A DNA stretch of 64,000 nt from Zonotrichia leucophrys gambelii (taxonomy: Eukaryota; Chordata; Aves; Passeriformes; Passerellidae). The notes beneath the pieces are model-generated. The model did not search any database. It saw nothing but the letters and a program-made list of their open reading frames with translations, and was not told the origin of the DNA. The stretch lies in assembly GCF_028769735.1 (NCBI RefSeq), contig NC_088171.1:143489917-143553916 (forward strand). The letters run 5' to 3'. The translations under genes and the position numbers were made by a program. Shown here in pieces: positions 10,296-23,094 of this stretch (positions are counted from its first letter, which is position 1; each line of letters begins with the position of its first letter).

Positions 10296-13145
10296 GTCCT
10301 TGCTCTTTTCTCAGCATGCTACTTGTGAATCCAAACAAAGTACAACCATTACTGATTTTTCCACATAAATAGAAACTTCCATTCAAGTTAAATCTTTATG
10401 TAGTTATCAAGTAAGGAGAACAACATAAACCAAGTGTAATACAAACAGTAGAACAGGTGCAATGAATAATTCAACCATCCCAGGTTTCCTGTCTTCTGCC
10501 TCCCTCCTACCCCTGGCATAATTACAGAATTTCTCTTAGGCTGAAAAAATGCTTGTCTTGCAGTTGCAAGCATATCATGTTGGATTTCGGTTTTATTTTT
10601 AGTCAAGTGGATTTGCTGTCTCTTGTCAGTTTATTGTGTTGTGTTAGCAGGGACATTTAAACAGAACAGGGTTTTGCTGGATCTCCAGTGGGCTCTTGCA
10701 TATAAAATCAAAGTTCTTTTGCTTGCTTCATGTTCTCATTCATTCAGTGTCTCAGAGCCTGCCAGCTCTGTGGGCAAGCAGCCAGTTCTGCATTAACTAC
10801 AGGGTTTTGTGTTGGCTGCCAGTCACAAAGGGTGGTGATAAATGGATTCAGCAGCACCTATTAGGATTAACTGAAGGCTTAAATTCATTTTGAACCCTCT
10901 TACTGCCAAAATTAATTATACTAAAATTAATTATGCTATGTTATCCACTGAAGAACAGGCCAAGGTGAGGAAAATACCTACCTTCATGTTTACTGCAGCC
11001 TGGAGCTGATGTAACCAGGGGAATCTAGAGAACAGAATCCATCATGCTCACTAGACTCACAAAGCTTTTTGTACTGCCTACTTTCAGCTGTCTTCAGGTT
11101 TTGTTCTCAGAGACCTTGCTCTACATGCTGGCTACACTGATTCAGGTCTATCAGAACAGCACCTGTGTGGTGATCTGCAAAACAGCTTGGGCAGTAGGAG
11201 TATCCTCATATTTTAGCAAAATTAGCAGTTCAGTTGGAATTCCAGACACTGTATGGGATGTATTTCATGATATGGCATTTGGAAGAAGTATGTTAATAGA
11301 AAATCCAGTGACTTGATTGTTTTGCAAACCAATGAGGTTCTGTCTAACTGACCTCCTGTTTGCAGTAATTTAGTCTGGCCTTGTGTTGAAGGGAAGCTGC
11401 TGAAAAACAGTTTAATATCAGATGGAAGCCCTGAAACCCTCTACTGTCAAAGCAGCAGGCACAGAGCCCACCATGGAGGCACAGGGATGGTGAATTAAAT
11501 TAAGTTCTGCCATGTCCATCCAGTGTCATAGCTTCCACTTAAGAACAACACAATTGGATTAGAGCTCCCTTTGAAATTAGGCATTGGTGTGAGTTGTATT
11601 GGTGGAATCTGTTCTAGCTACACAACAAGAAGCAGGTTTAACACTAATAAAATGACAACAAATTCACAATGTCTCAGTCTATGACTTCCTATATTTTGTG
11701 CTCTCTTCTGTAGTCTTATAGGGTGTGAGGCCCATCTACAACATAAAAACAATCACATTTCCTTGATCAGAAATCCTCTCAATGAAGGGGGGAATATGGT
11801 TTAACGATGGAGGAAAGAAAGGATGACATGTAAAAAAAGCCATTTTATAGAAATATTGATTAAAAAGTAATGAAATATCACTCTTTCCTGTTGCTCCACA
11901 GTCTAATCCAGGCAAGGAATTTGTGTATTTTGACTGTTTCAGGTAAGGACCTGATTGATATAGCCTTTCCACAGGTTCACCTAGAGTGCTTATTGTAACA
12001 AAAATATTAGCTCTTAAAAACTCCACTCAGTAGTTTGCATTCAGGGCTATCTTACTTCAGTCATTTCAGATCAAACACTGCTCTGCTCATTTTGGTTCAG
12101 GTCATAAAGAATTCTGTCCTTGTCTTACTACTGTCTGCTTGCCCTTAACTTGCAGAGTAAATCTTGCTTGTCTCTCCTGTAGAAAAACATGGTTATTGGT
12201 AGATATTAAGACGTATTTGCCTTTTGAAAGGTAAATTATTCTGCTTTTCCAACTAGTTGTGTATTTCTTGGAATGTTACTAAAGAGCATGTTTTCACTGA
12301 GGATTTTTTTTTTTTTTGTTATAAAGGTAGATTTAGTATTACCCATAGAATCAAAGCTAGTTTGATTTCTTTTTTTTCTTCTTTCAAGTAACTATATGTT
12401 TTACTGAGAGAGAAAACATTCCAGATGGGCAAAATACCGGTAAACCAGCTTCAGGCCAGGAGCTTGAAACATGTATCAGAAACATTAAAGTCAAAACTAT
12501 ATTAACTATGGGTTCCCTCTCTCTTCAGCAAGGAGACCTACATGCCTTTGGAACTATTCAGTCCAATTATTATTTGAATCTTTATAGGGATTGTATGGTG
12601 GACTTAGTTAAATTCTTAGTTTATGTGTGACCTCCTTACCGGAATTCTCCAGAATAACTCCTGAATCACTTCAATGCTCAGAGTCTTGGAAGAAATTCTT
12701 ATAATCAGTAGGCCTATATTGGACATTATTGGAATTCTCCTTTGTCATCTTCTCTCTCTTTTTCATTACTCTAGTGACCATTTTTCATGTCCTTCTTGAT
12801 ATTCATTTATTTGTGCAGAACCTGAAAGCAGAATACAGATCTGGGTGCCCCATCAGGTCTTACTCACAAGCACATTTTCAAGTTCTTGTGACATTTGACT
12901 TTTTCCATCCATCTGCAAGTTTTCTGAAGTTCATTTACAGATTTCAGTTAGAGACTAGAATGTCTTGACAGGGTGGTTTGAATGTGAAGTTGTACAGTAT
13001 CTTGGTAGCTTGGGTTTTTTAGTTCCAGATGAGAAGGTCAAGATGGCAGCTTCTGAAAAAGAAAACAGGAATTAGTCGCCTGCTGTGCCAAAGATTCCAG
13101 GGAAGATGACCACCCAAAACTGTGCAGCATAGAGTATAGGAGTGA
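10296..13145. other. Unique AT-rich DNA, no gene seen
   Basis: No repeat family or gene recognised. A 14-bp T run sits at 12304-12317. Open frames of 90 and 96 codons (11044-11316 plus, 11736-12026 minus) show no domain or splice context. Confidence 0.5.
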
Positions 13146-13215
13146 ATTACATGGCCCAAAAGAAGACACTAAATATCAATATTACATGGCCCAAAAGAAG
13201 ACACTAAATATCAAT
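13146..13215. repeat. Perfect 35-bp tandem duplication
   Basis: The 35-bp unit at 13146-13180 (starts ATTACATGGCCC, ends AAATATCAAT) is repeated without a single difference at 13181-13215, head to tail. Total identity points to a recent event, an expanding minisatellite seed, or an assembly artefact. Confidence 0.95.
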
Positions 13216-13434
13216 AGGACTGGGATTCCTAGGTGATATTTCTTGATGCAATGAGTGTAATTCTTTGAAGTGTCGTTGCTGCAAAACCCCAGCATTTAAA
13301 CGAGGCTGCAGGGTCACCACATAAACATCCTGGAATCTGACCCAGTTCAGAACAAAGAAACCCTCTGCAATATTAGCAGGATCTAATTGAACCTCTTGGC
13401 TGTTAAGCAGAGCAATTAACGATGCAACCAGCAA
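13204..13434 (-). other. Unidentified 76-codon open frame, probably not a gene
   Basis: The frame reads MLVASLIALLNSQEVQ at its start and has an unusually protein-like composition for this window (aspartate, glutamine, valine and arginine spread evenly, few low-complexity runs). No family is recognised. No signal peptide, clear splice sites or upstream promoter are evident, and its 3' end overlaps the 35-bp duplication. It could be a decayed exon or retroelement fragment, or chance. It is listed because it stands out, not because coding function is supported. Confidence 0.12.
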
Positions 13435-13907
13435 TCATGCCTGATATTCAGTTAACAGCAAAATAAACATGATAAAATATGTCTGCAACATTTTGAGTCA
13501 AAACCTCATAGAGAATTACCATGTGCTCTTACATCTTCCTCTGTGCAAGTAGTGCGTCGTTAGCAAAGTATTATCCATGTGTTTTACACCACTGCCTAAT
13601 TGCAGGGAAGGCAGTTAAGAAGATCAAAGAGCTCTATTAACAACAGATAACTACAGAACAAATATGATTAAAGTAATTACAGAAGGAAGTAATCTGCTAA
13701 TTCTTAATGATTCTGAGGACTCAGAAAGGGGCTCTCAAAGTGATTCTCCTCACTGGAAATCAGGGTGTTATTGCAATGGACTGATACGATATTTTGGGTT
13801 TCAAAGTGTGAGCCATTTTCTATATGTGTTTTCTCTTATGCCTTCCCTTAAACTTCATAGTCATCTGTGACATGATTCAGAAGTGGAAACATCCTTACCA
13901 CAACAGT
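13435..13907. other. Unique DNA, no gene seen
   Basis: AT-rich; nothing recognised. Confidence 0.5.
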
Positions 13908-14190
13908 TACCAATCTCTCTTTTCTTCCCCTCCTTTCCCCCGTCTTTCGGTGCCTGGCAAAATTTTCCAGACCTCTTCTGATTTCTAATCAGAACTTACC
14001 TTTGCATTCTAGAGAGCCTCTGGAAACACATGTATGCAATTTTCCTCACACTTCCTTTCCCCACGCATCCTTTCTATCTTATCAACTCGGACTAGAGATG
14101 ATTTTTCACTCCTTCCATTCTTCCCCCTCTCACTCTACCTTAAAACCTCCTCCCTTTCTTACCTCACCTTACCCTCAGACATCCTACCAG
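13908..14190. repeat. Pyrimidine-rich (C/T) strand-asymmetric tract
   Basis: The plus strand is dominated by C and T in many TCCC/CTTCC blocks (for example around 13921-13945 and 14101-14160). The overlapping serine/proline/leucine-rich open frames here are by-products of this composition. Confidence 0.65.
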
Positions 14191-14785
14191 CATTGACAAT
14201 AATAAGCCTTTTCTTTTTGTTCTTATTCAGTAGACAGCTGAGCAGTTAATATAGAATTAAAGGGAGATACATATATGTTTATATATACTGTTAGGGGGTT
14301 TGGAAGTCTTCCTAAGAACAGAACCTTTTAAGTGTGCACCTTCTGTACTTCCTTTCTTTTCTTCCTTCCCCAGACATTGCTTCTCTTTTGCCCTTTCCTG
14401 TCTTCACTGGCACTAAAATATGCTTGACTTTGGTGTCATCAAGCACTGAAGTTCAAGAACCTCTTTGACATTACACAGCTTCTAATGGTGTCTGAAGCTC
14501 CACTGTATCTCTTTGCTGTTTACATTAAGGATCACAACTAGAACCAATGGAAAATCTCATTGAACCTCTCATGCTCTGAAACCAGCACATTTTGCTCAGC
14601 TGCAATCAACACACTTGATTACATTCAAAACTCATGTTGAACCATCAGAGATGAGCCATGCACACAGAGAGATTATATTTCTGTAAATTTATCTAATCCT
14701 TGCTTTCCAACCTCCTTTGCTTTTTATTCTCTCCTCTTCAGATGCTGCTGAAAATTTTCATTTCCTAGTATCTTGAATCACCAAA
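14191..14785. other. Unique DNA, no gene seen
   Basis: No gene or repeat recognised up to the target duplication of the next LTR. Confidence 0.5.
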
Positions 14786-14791
14786 GTATTT
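14786..14791. repeat. Left target-site duplication of solo LTR 2 (GTATTT)
   Basis: GTATTT is repeated exactly at 15466-15471 on the far side of the LTR. Confidence 0.87.
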
Positions 14792-15465
14792 TGCGGGGGG
14801 GCGTACATGGCCCGAAGTTTGAAGTCCAGCTAGCTGAGGGCGAAAGGCCGACGCCCCTCTGCAATTCCTGGCCAGCACCCCTCGGCGTCTGATGGCCTCG
14901 GGCTGCGCTGGCTGCGGACTGGCTTACACCGCTGGTATTGGCGAGGAACGGAGCTGACCACTTCACCGGGGGTTAAACGTCGGTTTATTGAAGGTGTTGC
15001 GGGATCCAACGTGGGGAACCAACCGGGAAAGTGGCCCCAAATAGGGGGTGAAACAGGATTATAAAGGAGGGGGGGTGGGTACAGGTGGAACCAATCGGGA
15101 AAGGTGAGGGGATGAAGTTCACAAAACTGACACTCCATGGAAACCAATACTCAAAAAGTACGGGAGGGGTCCTGGGACCCCAGCCAACCACCACCTCCAG
15201 AGAAACGAAAGTTCTGGAAAACCAGGAGGAGTGGGGGGCTGATTGACTGAGCCCAGGGAGGAGAAAAGATTTACTAAAAAGGGAAAAAGGGGTAGGAGAA
15301 ATTATATAACTTGGGTGACAGACACAGGGGTAACCATGGTAACCTAACAGACATCAGGGCTGTGGCGGGAAAAACTGGGGGGACAAAACCATTTTACACA
15401 TAATAGGGGGAAACAATACATAAATTGGGGGAATAACACAAGAAACTTAACAACACACTACAACA
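14792..15465 (-). mobile_element. GC-rich solo LTR of an endogenous retrovirus
   Basis: A 674-bp LTR without internal viral genes. Seen: ends TGCGGGG...ACAACA (TG...CA), flanked by identical 6-bp GTATTT duplications, and an abrupt rise in G+C and CpG against the AT-rich surroundings. Sense orientation is inferred as minus: an AATAAA signal reads on the minus strand at 14981-14986, and a TATA-like TTTATAA lies about 80 bp upstream of it in that sense (15059-15065), giving a plausible U3-R-U5 order with U5 of about 180 bp. Six-bp duplications suggest a class II (ERVK-like) element. The retained CpGs and perfect duplications suggest a fairly young insertion. The overlapping open frames up to 105 codons are not viral proteins. 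It differs in sequence and length from the LTR at 2391. Confidence 0.84.
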
Positions 15466-15471
15466 GTATTT
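15466..15471. repeat. Right target-site duplication of solo LTR 2 (GTATTT)
   Basis: Identical to 14786-14791. It sets the LTR edge at 15465. Confidence 0.87.
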
Positions 15472-17075
15472 ATTCTCCAGGCCTGAGATCTTGTCTCTGC
15501 TACAGGCAACAGACCAATGCTATCCCAGTGCAAACACTGCCTTTGTCAAGACTAATGTCAGAAAGCTAAAACTAACAGAGGCTAGATTCCTATATTTGTA
15601 TTAGCACTCAGTAAATAACCTATTTTTTCCAAAACTGCTTACATGCCCAGCAAGTCCAGCTCCTCTGAAAAAAAACATCGTCAATTGTGATGTATGCCCA
15701 GAAACCAACAGTAAGGAATCTATTCTGTTGAAAAGGCAGTATAAAAAAAAGTCATGTCATGCCTAAGCTTGTCTATCTAAGAGCAGAAATACATAGGGAA
15801 GGAGTAACTGGTCCAGCATGAATTACCATCCTCCCATGACATATTGCTGAGTGCTCTGTGCCTAGTAATGATGGCCATGTCAATGAAAAATACCCTTATC
15901 TTTGTTAAGGAAAATTTAAAATGTTGATTTTTGCTTTCAATTTTGGTAGATTTTACTTTACTGTTGATTGACTCACTTTTTTTCTTTTTTTATGTAAGAT
16001 CCTCTTGGAGGTAATTCAGTGTCTTTTGGAAATCAAATTATTTAAATTTTATAAATATAACAGTGTACTGTGTCTGTTTCTTAATTTCTGAGGTATCCAG
16101 CTTTGTTACATTGTCTGATCTTTGCAGTTAGAGCTTTCTCCCTCTTCTAGTAACACAGACATTGCATTGTCTTCTCCACTTAAAGGTGGACAGCAAGGTA
16201 AAATATACACTTCTCATAGTCACAGACAAACAAAACATATTCCTGAGACAATACTATCTCCTGATTTTCACCCCAGGTGACTGATAACTACACACTCCTT
16301 ACTGCCTTTTAGATGAACTATTGCTGTCAGAGCACCTGCTTGAAGACCCAGGACTGCAGGAGTACATTTCTAAAGGGATGGGAGGATAAGAGTTTCCAAG
16401 AAAGGACAATTGCCAGGATAATCCCTAATTGATTAGCTGATGTGCAATTTTGTCATATTCACCCTGTGCCTTCAGGGCTTTTGATCTGCAGGATGCTCTG
16501 GGAGAAAGTTTCTCATTAGAGAGTCACTTCATTAGGAAGTTTTGCTATATGTAGGCTGGGCTGTGCAGGATGAAGTGTTTTACAGTAGTAGGCAAGGTTC
16601 TTTATTGAGAGCTAATGAACTTGTACAAAAAAAACCAGTCTGTGCAACTGGGTGAGGAAAGCCTGCCCATTGCTCATGTGGGGTATATTTACCAGGATGT
16701 TTCAGGCTCTGAATCAGGCCATTAACTTGATTGTGCCTCAGAGTATCTGAAGTCAAAGCCTTTGTCCTCCAAAATCCAAATGGAAAGGGAGAAGTTCTTC
16801 CAGAGGGCAATTCAAAGCACTTGCTTTGGTTACCTGTGAGCTGTTGGTGCAAGCAGGGTGAACTTTTTTCCTCCACCAATATGGATTTTGCAAAGTTTAG
16901 TGAACGTGTCTGTAGATTTTAACAAAGATGGCAGGAAGAAGCTCAGCTGTCTGGTAGGAGGTAGGACCACACCTGCCTGACCAATTTTCTTAGAGATGAG
17001 TGTCCTCCTCCATGTGCTGTGTGAGGAACATGAATAGCTCCTGTTACCAGAGGACATTAGGACTACTGTGCTTAC
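15472..17075. other. Unique DNA, no gene seen
   Basis: No gene or dispersed repeat recognised. The 99- and 119-codon minus-strand frames between 16580 and 17189 lack domains, and the second runs into a CR1 tail. Confidence 0.5.
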
Positions 17076-17160
17076 AGAAGCATAGAGTTCCTGAGGTGGG
17101 AAGAGATCCATTAGGATCATTGATCCATTAAGATAAAATTCCTGCAGGGCTGCCTTAGAT
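17076..17160 (-). mobile_element. Short CR1 LINE 3' tail fragment
   Basis: The text 'agcatagagttcctgaggtg' followed by 'ggatcattgatccat' and 'cctgcagggc' resembles the reverse complement of the last 70-80 bp of CR1 (terminal octamer repeat, then the 'gatcattgagtccaa' segment). It is strongly diverged and only one landmark long, so the call is moderate. Confidence 0.5.
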
Positions 17161-20100
17161 TTTTCTTCCATTTTCTGTTTGATAGCCAAGTTAGTACTAC
17201 TGTCAATTGACTAAATCTTACGGCACTAAACAGATAATTATACTTTTGCTAGATCAGGTTCTTAAAATCTGTGTGCAGTGTCCCAGGCAGTTTGTGGGCT
17301 TTCTTAGGAAAGTGGATGAACTTGAGTGGGAGGGAGAAAGAGCCTAGAAGAGGGAAAATGGGAAGTCTTGACTATACATTTCACTCCTATTTTCTAATAA
17401 AACTAACAAGCAAGTAAGCTTTAGGAATAAAATTACTGCAGATATTTCCTGACTACTTAACTCTCTACTTCATCTTTCTACTGAAAGGCTGACATTTCTT
17501 TCCAGGATGCTTTTAAGGTAGTTGCTCAATTACGCTTAGAAAAGACAGATTGCTACTGAGCTGATTAGTCTGTGGCTTTCTTCCCTACTTTTTCTCCACA
17601 ATGGTGAATATTGTTAACTTTGCTTATAATTTTACTTTTTGTTTTTTTCAGAATACATGTTCTCACATTCCTCATGCCATGCAGTAGGAAAACTGTGCAC
17701 TCCATTTCCATTCCATCATGTGTTGTGCTCCAGCTGTTTTTCTGTGCAAAGCTGTGAAGTGTGGGCAGTGATCGACAGGAGATGTTTTAACTGAGATTTT
17801 GAGAGCTTTTATTCTTGCTTAATTTGAACTAAGTGGAAGCTGATAGATCAACCAAGCCTGAAGATCCCATTGCCAAATAAAATATATACAAAGCTTGAAG
17901 TTAATAGCTATTTTTATAGAACATGTTGCTACTAAAAGAAATAGACGATCCTTTCAGCTAATTCTCTAACCTTTATTTTAGGCATGTGGATAAGATTCCT
18001 CATTTTAAAACAATGTTTAGCCTTCAACAAATTTCCTTCATGCCATTGGGACTTGATAGGTGCTTAGCATGCAGAATGAGCAGGTGATTTATTCAGATGC
18101 TTGAAACTATAATCCTGTAAAGATTTATTGTTTCAAAATCAAGTTTAAGACTTCATTGTGCATTCTGAAGCTTAGTTTTTAAGTTCTTGCTTTCAGTGTA
18201 TTGGTGTTTTGATTAACCAATGGGTTTAACTTACCTTTACTGCCAGTGTGCAACATTTAATGCATATAAGATAGTCCCTAATAAATAACTGCAATTTTAT
18301 TAGCTGAATAGTTAGAAGGACATGACTGATAAGTAAGATGTCACATAAATCAGTACCAAAAATGACCAGCTCTGGAGCCAAACATAGCAAAGCCTTAAAT
18401 CTCCGCATCTTCTATAGATTTATTTATAAATCAATACACAAATCACAGCTGGGAAGTTAGATTCAAGAGTAATTAACTTTAGATCAAACTGTCTTGATAC
18501 ACTGTAAAAGAGCCAGAACTTTGTGAACATAATTAACTTGCACATTGTTTTGTATTCTACCAAAGCATGAGCTAGTTTGAAGAAAGGTTTCTTCATGCAA
18601 GAAATTGTCACTTATATTCACCACTTCTTGTGGTGAAGTAACACAAGAATTGAGAGTAACTGCACAATGAACATAGAAATGTGACCATATCTATAAACAG
18701 TTACACAGTAATATTATTTATTTTTGTACTAGAAATTTTTTCCTTCACTTTCATATGTGTGTTTCTGAATGTCACTAATAAAACAGAAATTCTTAGTACA
18801 GAAATTATCTTTTCTGTGGCTGTTCTTCCCTAGTTGATCTCTTTCATTCACACCTTCCCCCACTTAAAAACTGAACACCTATGTAAATGCCTATGTATAT
18901 ATTTTTTAAGTGGTATACAAAGGGGAAATTGAAGTTTTTTACATGCCAGAATCCAACTGCCTTAGTGGAAAAGTGAAACAGGTAAAATCAAATTAAACCT
19001 AGTCTGATTATTATCTTTAAAAAGTAGGAAAATATTCTTGTAAGCTAGTGGAGAAATACTGAGATAAAGCAAACACAGTAAGTATTGTGATTACCCAGAA
19101 TTTCAAAAGAAGTAAATATGTAGATGAATATCTCAAAGTGAACCCATTTTTGCCTTTCCTATCATCACACACAAAAGCTTAGGCAAAAGAAGATATGTTG
19201 AAAGGTATGCCTACATTTTACATTCTGGAATTATCTTTTAATGCAGTTAATACAATCATATTACCAGAGTTGAAGTCTTCATTTCACTTTCTACTGGTTG
19301 TACTTCAAAATTTACTTTGAGCTTTTTGTGCTTTGCAGCTCTTCGTGACAACTAAAGTGCTTCCTCCTAGTTGTACAATCCTGTTTTCTTAAGGAAAAAC
19401 CCCAACCAAACAACAACAATAACAAAAAATCCCACAAACAAATAAAATCCTACACCTCCAAATTCCAACAGAAGTCAACTTCAAGATTTTAAAGAGTAAC
19501 ATGTTTTCTAGCATAAAGGTTTTGTATTGTTTGGTAAGGAAATGCACAAAGGGCAGTTGTGTGCTTGCAGTACTCACAAGAACAAGCCAAGCTACTGTGA
19601 GTATCCCTCAGTTCTTTCTGGAATTGAGAGAAAATGTGCTAAATTTATTTTCTCTGTGATTAACTATTACCATTTCCTTCATGCAGTTCATGAAGCATTC
19701 TCACACAAAAAAGGCCTTGCATTTGCTCTCAGCACAGAGCACATCTCAAAATAACAGAATATTAATGAGTGAGTGAATCCATGTAGGAGAACATCACCCA
19801 CTGCTGTTTCCCCTAAGAGATGTCTGATACATTTCCTGTCTGCTCCAGAGCTAAAAGGGAAAAGCAGTTTAGGACCTGCTGGAATTGTAAATGTAACTCA
19901 ACTGGTTAGAAACTCCAAGGTAGGGGCCAACAAGTGCAGCAGGCAGAGAAATTAAGTATCTTGAATTGCTTCCTCTATCAAGTTCTGGGGAATTACCTCA
20001 GTACCTATGGAAAGGATTTAAATTGGAACTCAAGGCAGAAAAAATGATTTTCCAATAATCATATGGTTTCCTTTCTAAGGTACAGAGATTTTGTTCTGAG

Positions 20101-22925
20101 GCATGCTTAATGAAATTGAACAGTTTGGGCCATCTCCCCAAAGGTGAACATTCATTCACACATCAGGACTTGAGGCTGTTCAGTGAGGTCTGTCATAATG
20201 CACTTGTGGATCTGGGACAGGCATCCTGGATGGCAAATTTGTAGTTTAGTTTATCATTCATGAATTTTTGTTCTTCAAGTGGAAGGTGAAGTAGCTGTAA
20301 GGGCTGCATAAAAAGAGTCTTATGGTGTCTCTATTTGTTGTGTATCCTTACTTGTTCTTCCTGAGACATTTACCACATTAAGAGTTAAAAAGCACTCTAG
20401 ATAAATGCCAATGAGCAGTGGGAATTTCTGAGAGGAGTGACAAACTTGAGAGAGCGTGACCCTTGAGCTCGGGTGATGTGGAGTGCTCAGAATTTTAAGT
20501 TTAAATAGTCAGGGTTATTTTTCAGTAATGTTCCATTTTCCAGAGAAGTAAATTCCTATAAATAGATTCACAGACTTTGGCTCATAAAGAACTTTCTCCC
20601 TGTTGCATCATCCCAGTACTTGGATGTGAGCACTTAAATCTTCAGGAAGGCAATAAGTACATTTTATATTTCAGAAAGACAGTGTTGAATGCTTTTGGAA
20701 AGACAACATTAAACATTCTAAATCAAAGCTGGGGACCTGCTACTCTATGCTGAAGACAAGAGAGCAAGACTGGTAGCTCTCAATGTTAAAGTTAGTTTCG
20801 GTGGAGGAAATATCTCCTGGTCAATAAGATGGTAGGAAAAATGCAGGATACAAATGGGGCAATGGCATTATACTGTAGAGAGAAGAGAAAATAAAAGAAA
20901 TGAAGAAATGTTTCAGTATTCAGTCCAGAGGGCATAGTCAGAACATGTCCTCCCCAGGAGTTAACAGAGCTTCTGAATTGTGTCCTGTTGCATCAGAACG
21001 TGCTGAAGATTTTCTGCTGAAACATGTGAGTGGTGCATGGATGGAAGTGGGCTCATGGGACTGAGTTCACATCCTGCTAATGAAGGACTGACATCACTGG
21101 AGTAAAAATAAATATATTCACCACATGTTTTTCCATGACTGAGAATGTAATGTAGTTTTGTGACAATTATTATCCAAGACTTACCCACAGCATGGCAAAT
21201 GGTGATCTGCAGATGCATGAAGCATAATGAGCATTAGACTTCTGGAACTCTATTCATTAATTTTTTGTTAAGTTCATTGATGTTTCAGCATAATAATCTT
21301 CCAGCTTCCTGTGACAAATCTTAGCCCACTTTAGAAGACTGAAATGTCTCCTGAAGACCACTTTTTCAAAAGCTTCAAATAGTGTTCAGCCTTTTTATTG
21401 CTAAGGGAAGACCAATATAACATGGAATATTGAGAAGCAGAAGCATTCAGGTCCAACAAATGCTTTAACAAAAACACTCCTGAAAGGTGAATGGACAGTG
21501 GTTCAGATGGTAGGAAGTTATGGATTATCATTCAAATTCCATTTTTCTGTTGCTACAATAGTTGGAAGAAACTATTGACAGAAAGGAAACAACAGTCTTG
21601 GGAAGTTAATGCTTAATTTAAATTGATGACCTTGTCTTCACCTGACAACAGTATATGCCTCTGACTACTTAATAGAGAATTTTAGAACTCTTCATCTTTG
21701 TATCAGTTGAGGCAGGGAAAAAAAAGTACAAGTGGGCAGTAATCTCATCCTAACAGTTACTGTTGTAGAGCTTCTGGCATTAGATTTCCCCAGATGGAGA
21801 TCAATTATTTTCCCCTTGAAGCCTCAAGATTGCTATAGGTGAACAATGGATGATGATGTTAAAAGTAATCTTTGTTTAAACAGTCTCTAGGAAGACTAAG
21901 AGACACAAATAACTGGTAAAAAATGGAATTGCACTTTAAAAAATGTAGACTAGGAGAAAAATTGTAGCTGTCCTAGGAAATCTACATGCTGGTTTGGCTG
22001 TCTTCATATTCTAGATGAACCTTATACATCCAAGAAACTTCAGTTTCTTCCACAAGACACACACCATTTTTAGGCTTGTTTTCACTTGTGCATTAGTTAA
22101 AGAAATATTGAAATTATAATTTAACTTATCAATCCTTTTGTTTTCTGTTTGCATGCTCAGATATGTAGATGAACTGTGCAAATAATAGACTCTTCCATTC
22201 TCCAACTGCATTAACAATTGTTTTTGTTACTGGTAAACATTTTCCACTGTCAAACAATAAAGAATATTAATTTCTCAAAACTTTGTTTATTGTTTTTATG
22301 ACAATTTTGGTCATTTAGTTCACTGTTCAAATAATATTTTGATACTTCCTCTATTTTCTAAATTATTGAGGCTAAACAATTAACTCTCCATTTTCTTTGC
22401 AAAGCAGCAGGTCAGCCCCAAAAACTGCCTTGAAATGGATGTATATAAATCATATCTTTAGCCTATATGATGCTTATTTCTTTACCCAGACTACACAACG
22501 ATCGTGTCACCCAAAACAAAACATGCCAAAATTTGCTGCTAATTTTTGTTGCTTTCAAACTGCATTTTGCAGCACCCACTCACTGAAAATAGAGCTAGTT
22601 AGAGTTAGTAATAGGATGTGAAATTCAGCCTGGGTGAAACAATGAGTTTCCGTTTTCCTGGTCTTCTCTCCACTGGCAGGTCTTACTCTGGGGTATCCCG
22701 GGAATGCTGCTGTGGGACATTTTTAGCCTTTTGCCAGCTGAATGATAATTGTTTCCTATCTCTTAGTCTTGAGTTCCTCGCATCCCTCCTCCTCCCCCAT
22801 GCCCTGGATTGAAGCTCTGAGCTTCCTGTGAGGTCCCTGCAACAGCCCCAAGGGCCTCTTCTGCTACCATATGTATGTAATCACAAACTGAGAACTTTTC
22901 TGCTTCTTAAAACACAGGGCTGCCA
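17161..22925. other. Unique AT-rich DNA, no gene seen
   Basis: Nearly 6 kb with no dispersed repeat and no open frame over 85 codons. The one simple tract is A/C-rich (19394-19440). A stretch this free of repeats is typical of old, possibly constrained intergenic DNA, but constraint cannot be judged from one sequence. Confidence 0.5.
19394..19440. repeat. A/C-rich low-complexity tract
   Basis: About 47 bp of AAAC, CAA and AACCCC units, similar in style to the tract at 23528 and to the reverse complement of that at 3168. Confidence 0.7.
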
Positions 22926-22959
22926 TGTGAGATAACTATCTATAGATAGCAGCCTCACA
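22926..22959. repeat. Nested inverted repeat
   Basis: A perfect 14-bp palindrome, CTATCTATAGATAG (22936-22949), is framed by complementary arms TGTGAG (22926-22931) and CTCACA (22954-22959) with 4-nt unpaired segments on both sides. It could form a 34-nt hairpin or bind a dimeric protein; no function is known. Confidence 0.75.
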
Positions 22960-23075
22960 CTGAAAAGCCTTCAGATCCACCACTGATTTTTTAAAATTGT
23001 CCTTTCATGCCTTTTTTTTCCTTTTTCTTTTTTTTTCTGTCACACACATTGATATTAACATAATGAATGAGCAAC

Positions 23076-23094
23076 ATTAATTAATTAATTAATT
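23076..23094. repeat. (TTAA)n short tandem run
   Basis: About four and a half TTAA units in a row, perfect. Confidence 0.85.

Noticed and set aside
12340..12370. 'cccatagaatcaaagctagt' as a CR1 minus-strand tail
   Set aside because: About 12 matching bases and no following CR1 landmark.
14830..15147. Proline-rich 105-codon minus-strand frame
   Set aside because: It lies entirely in the solo LTR; LTRs of this kind do not encode proteins.
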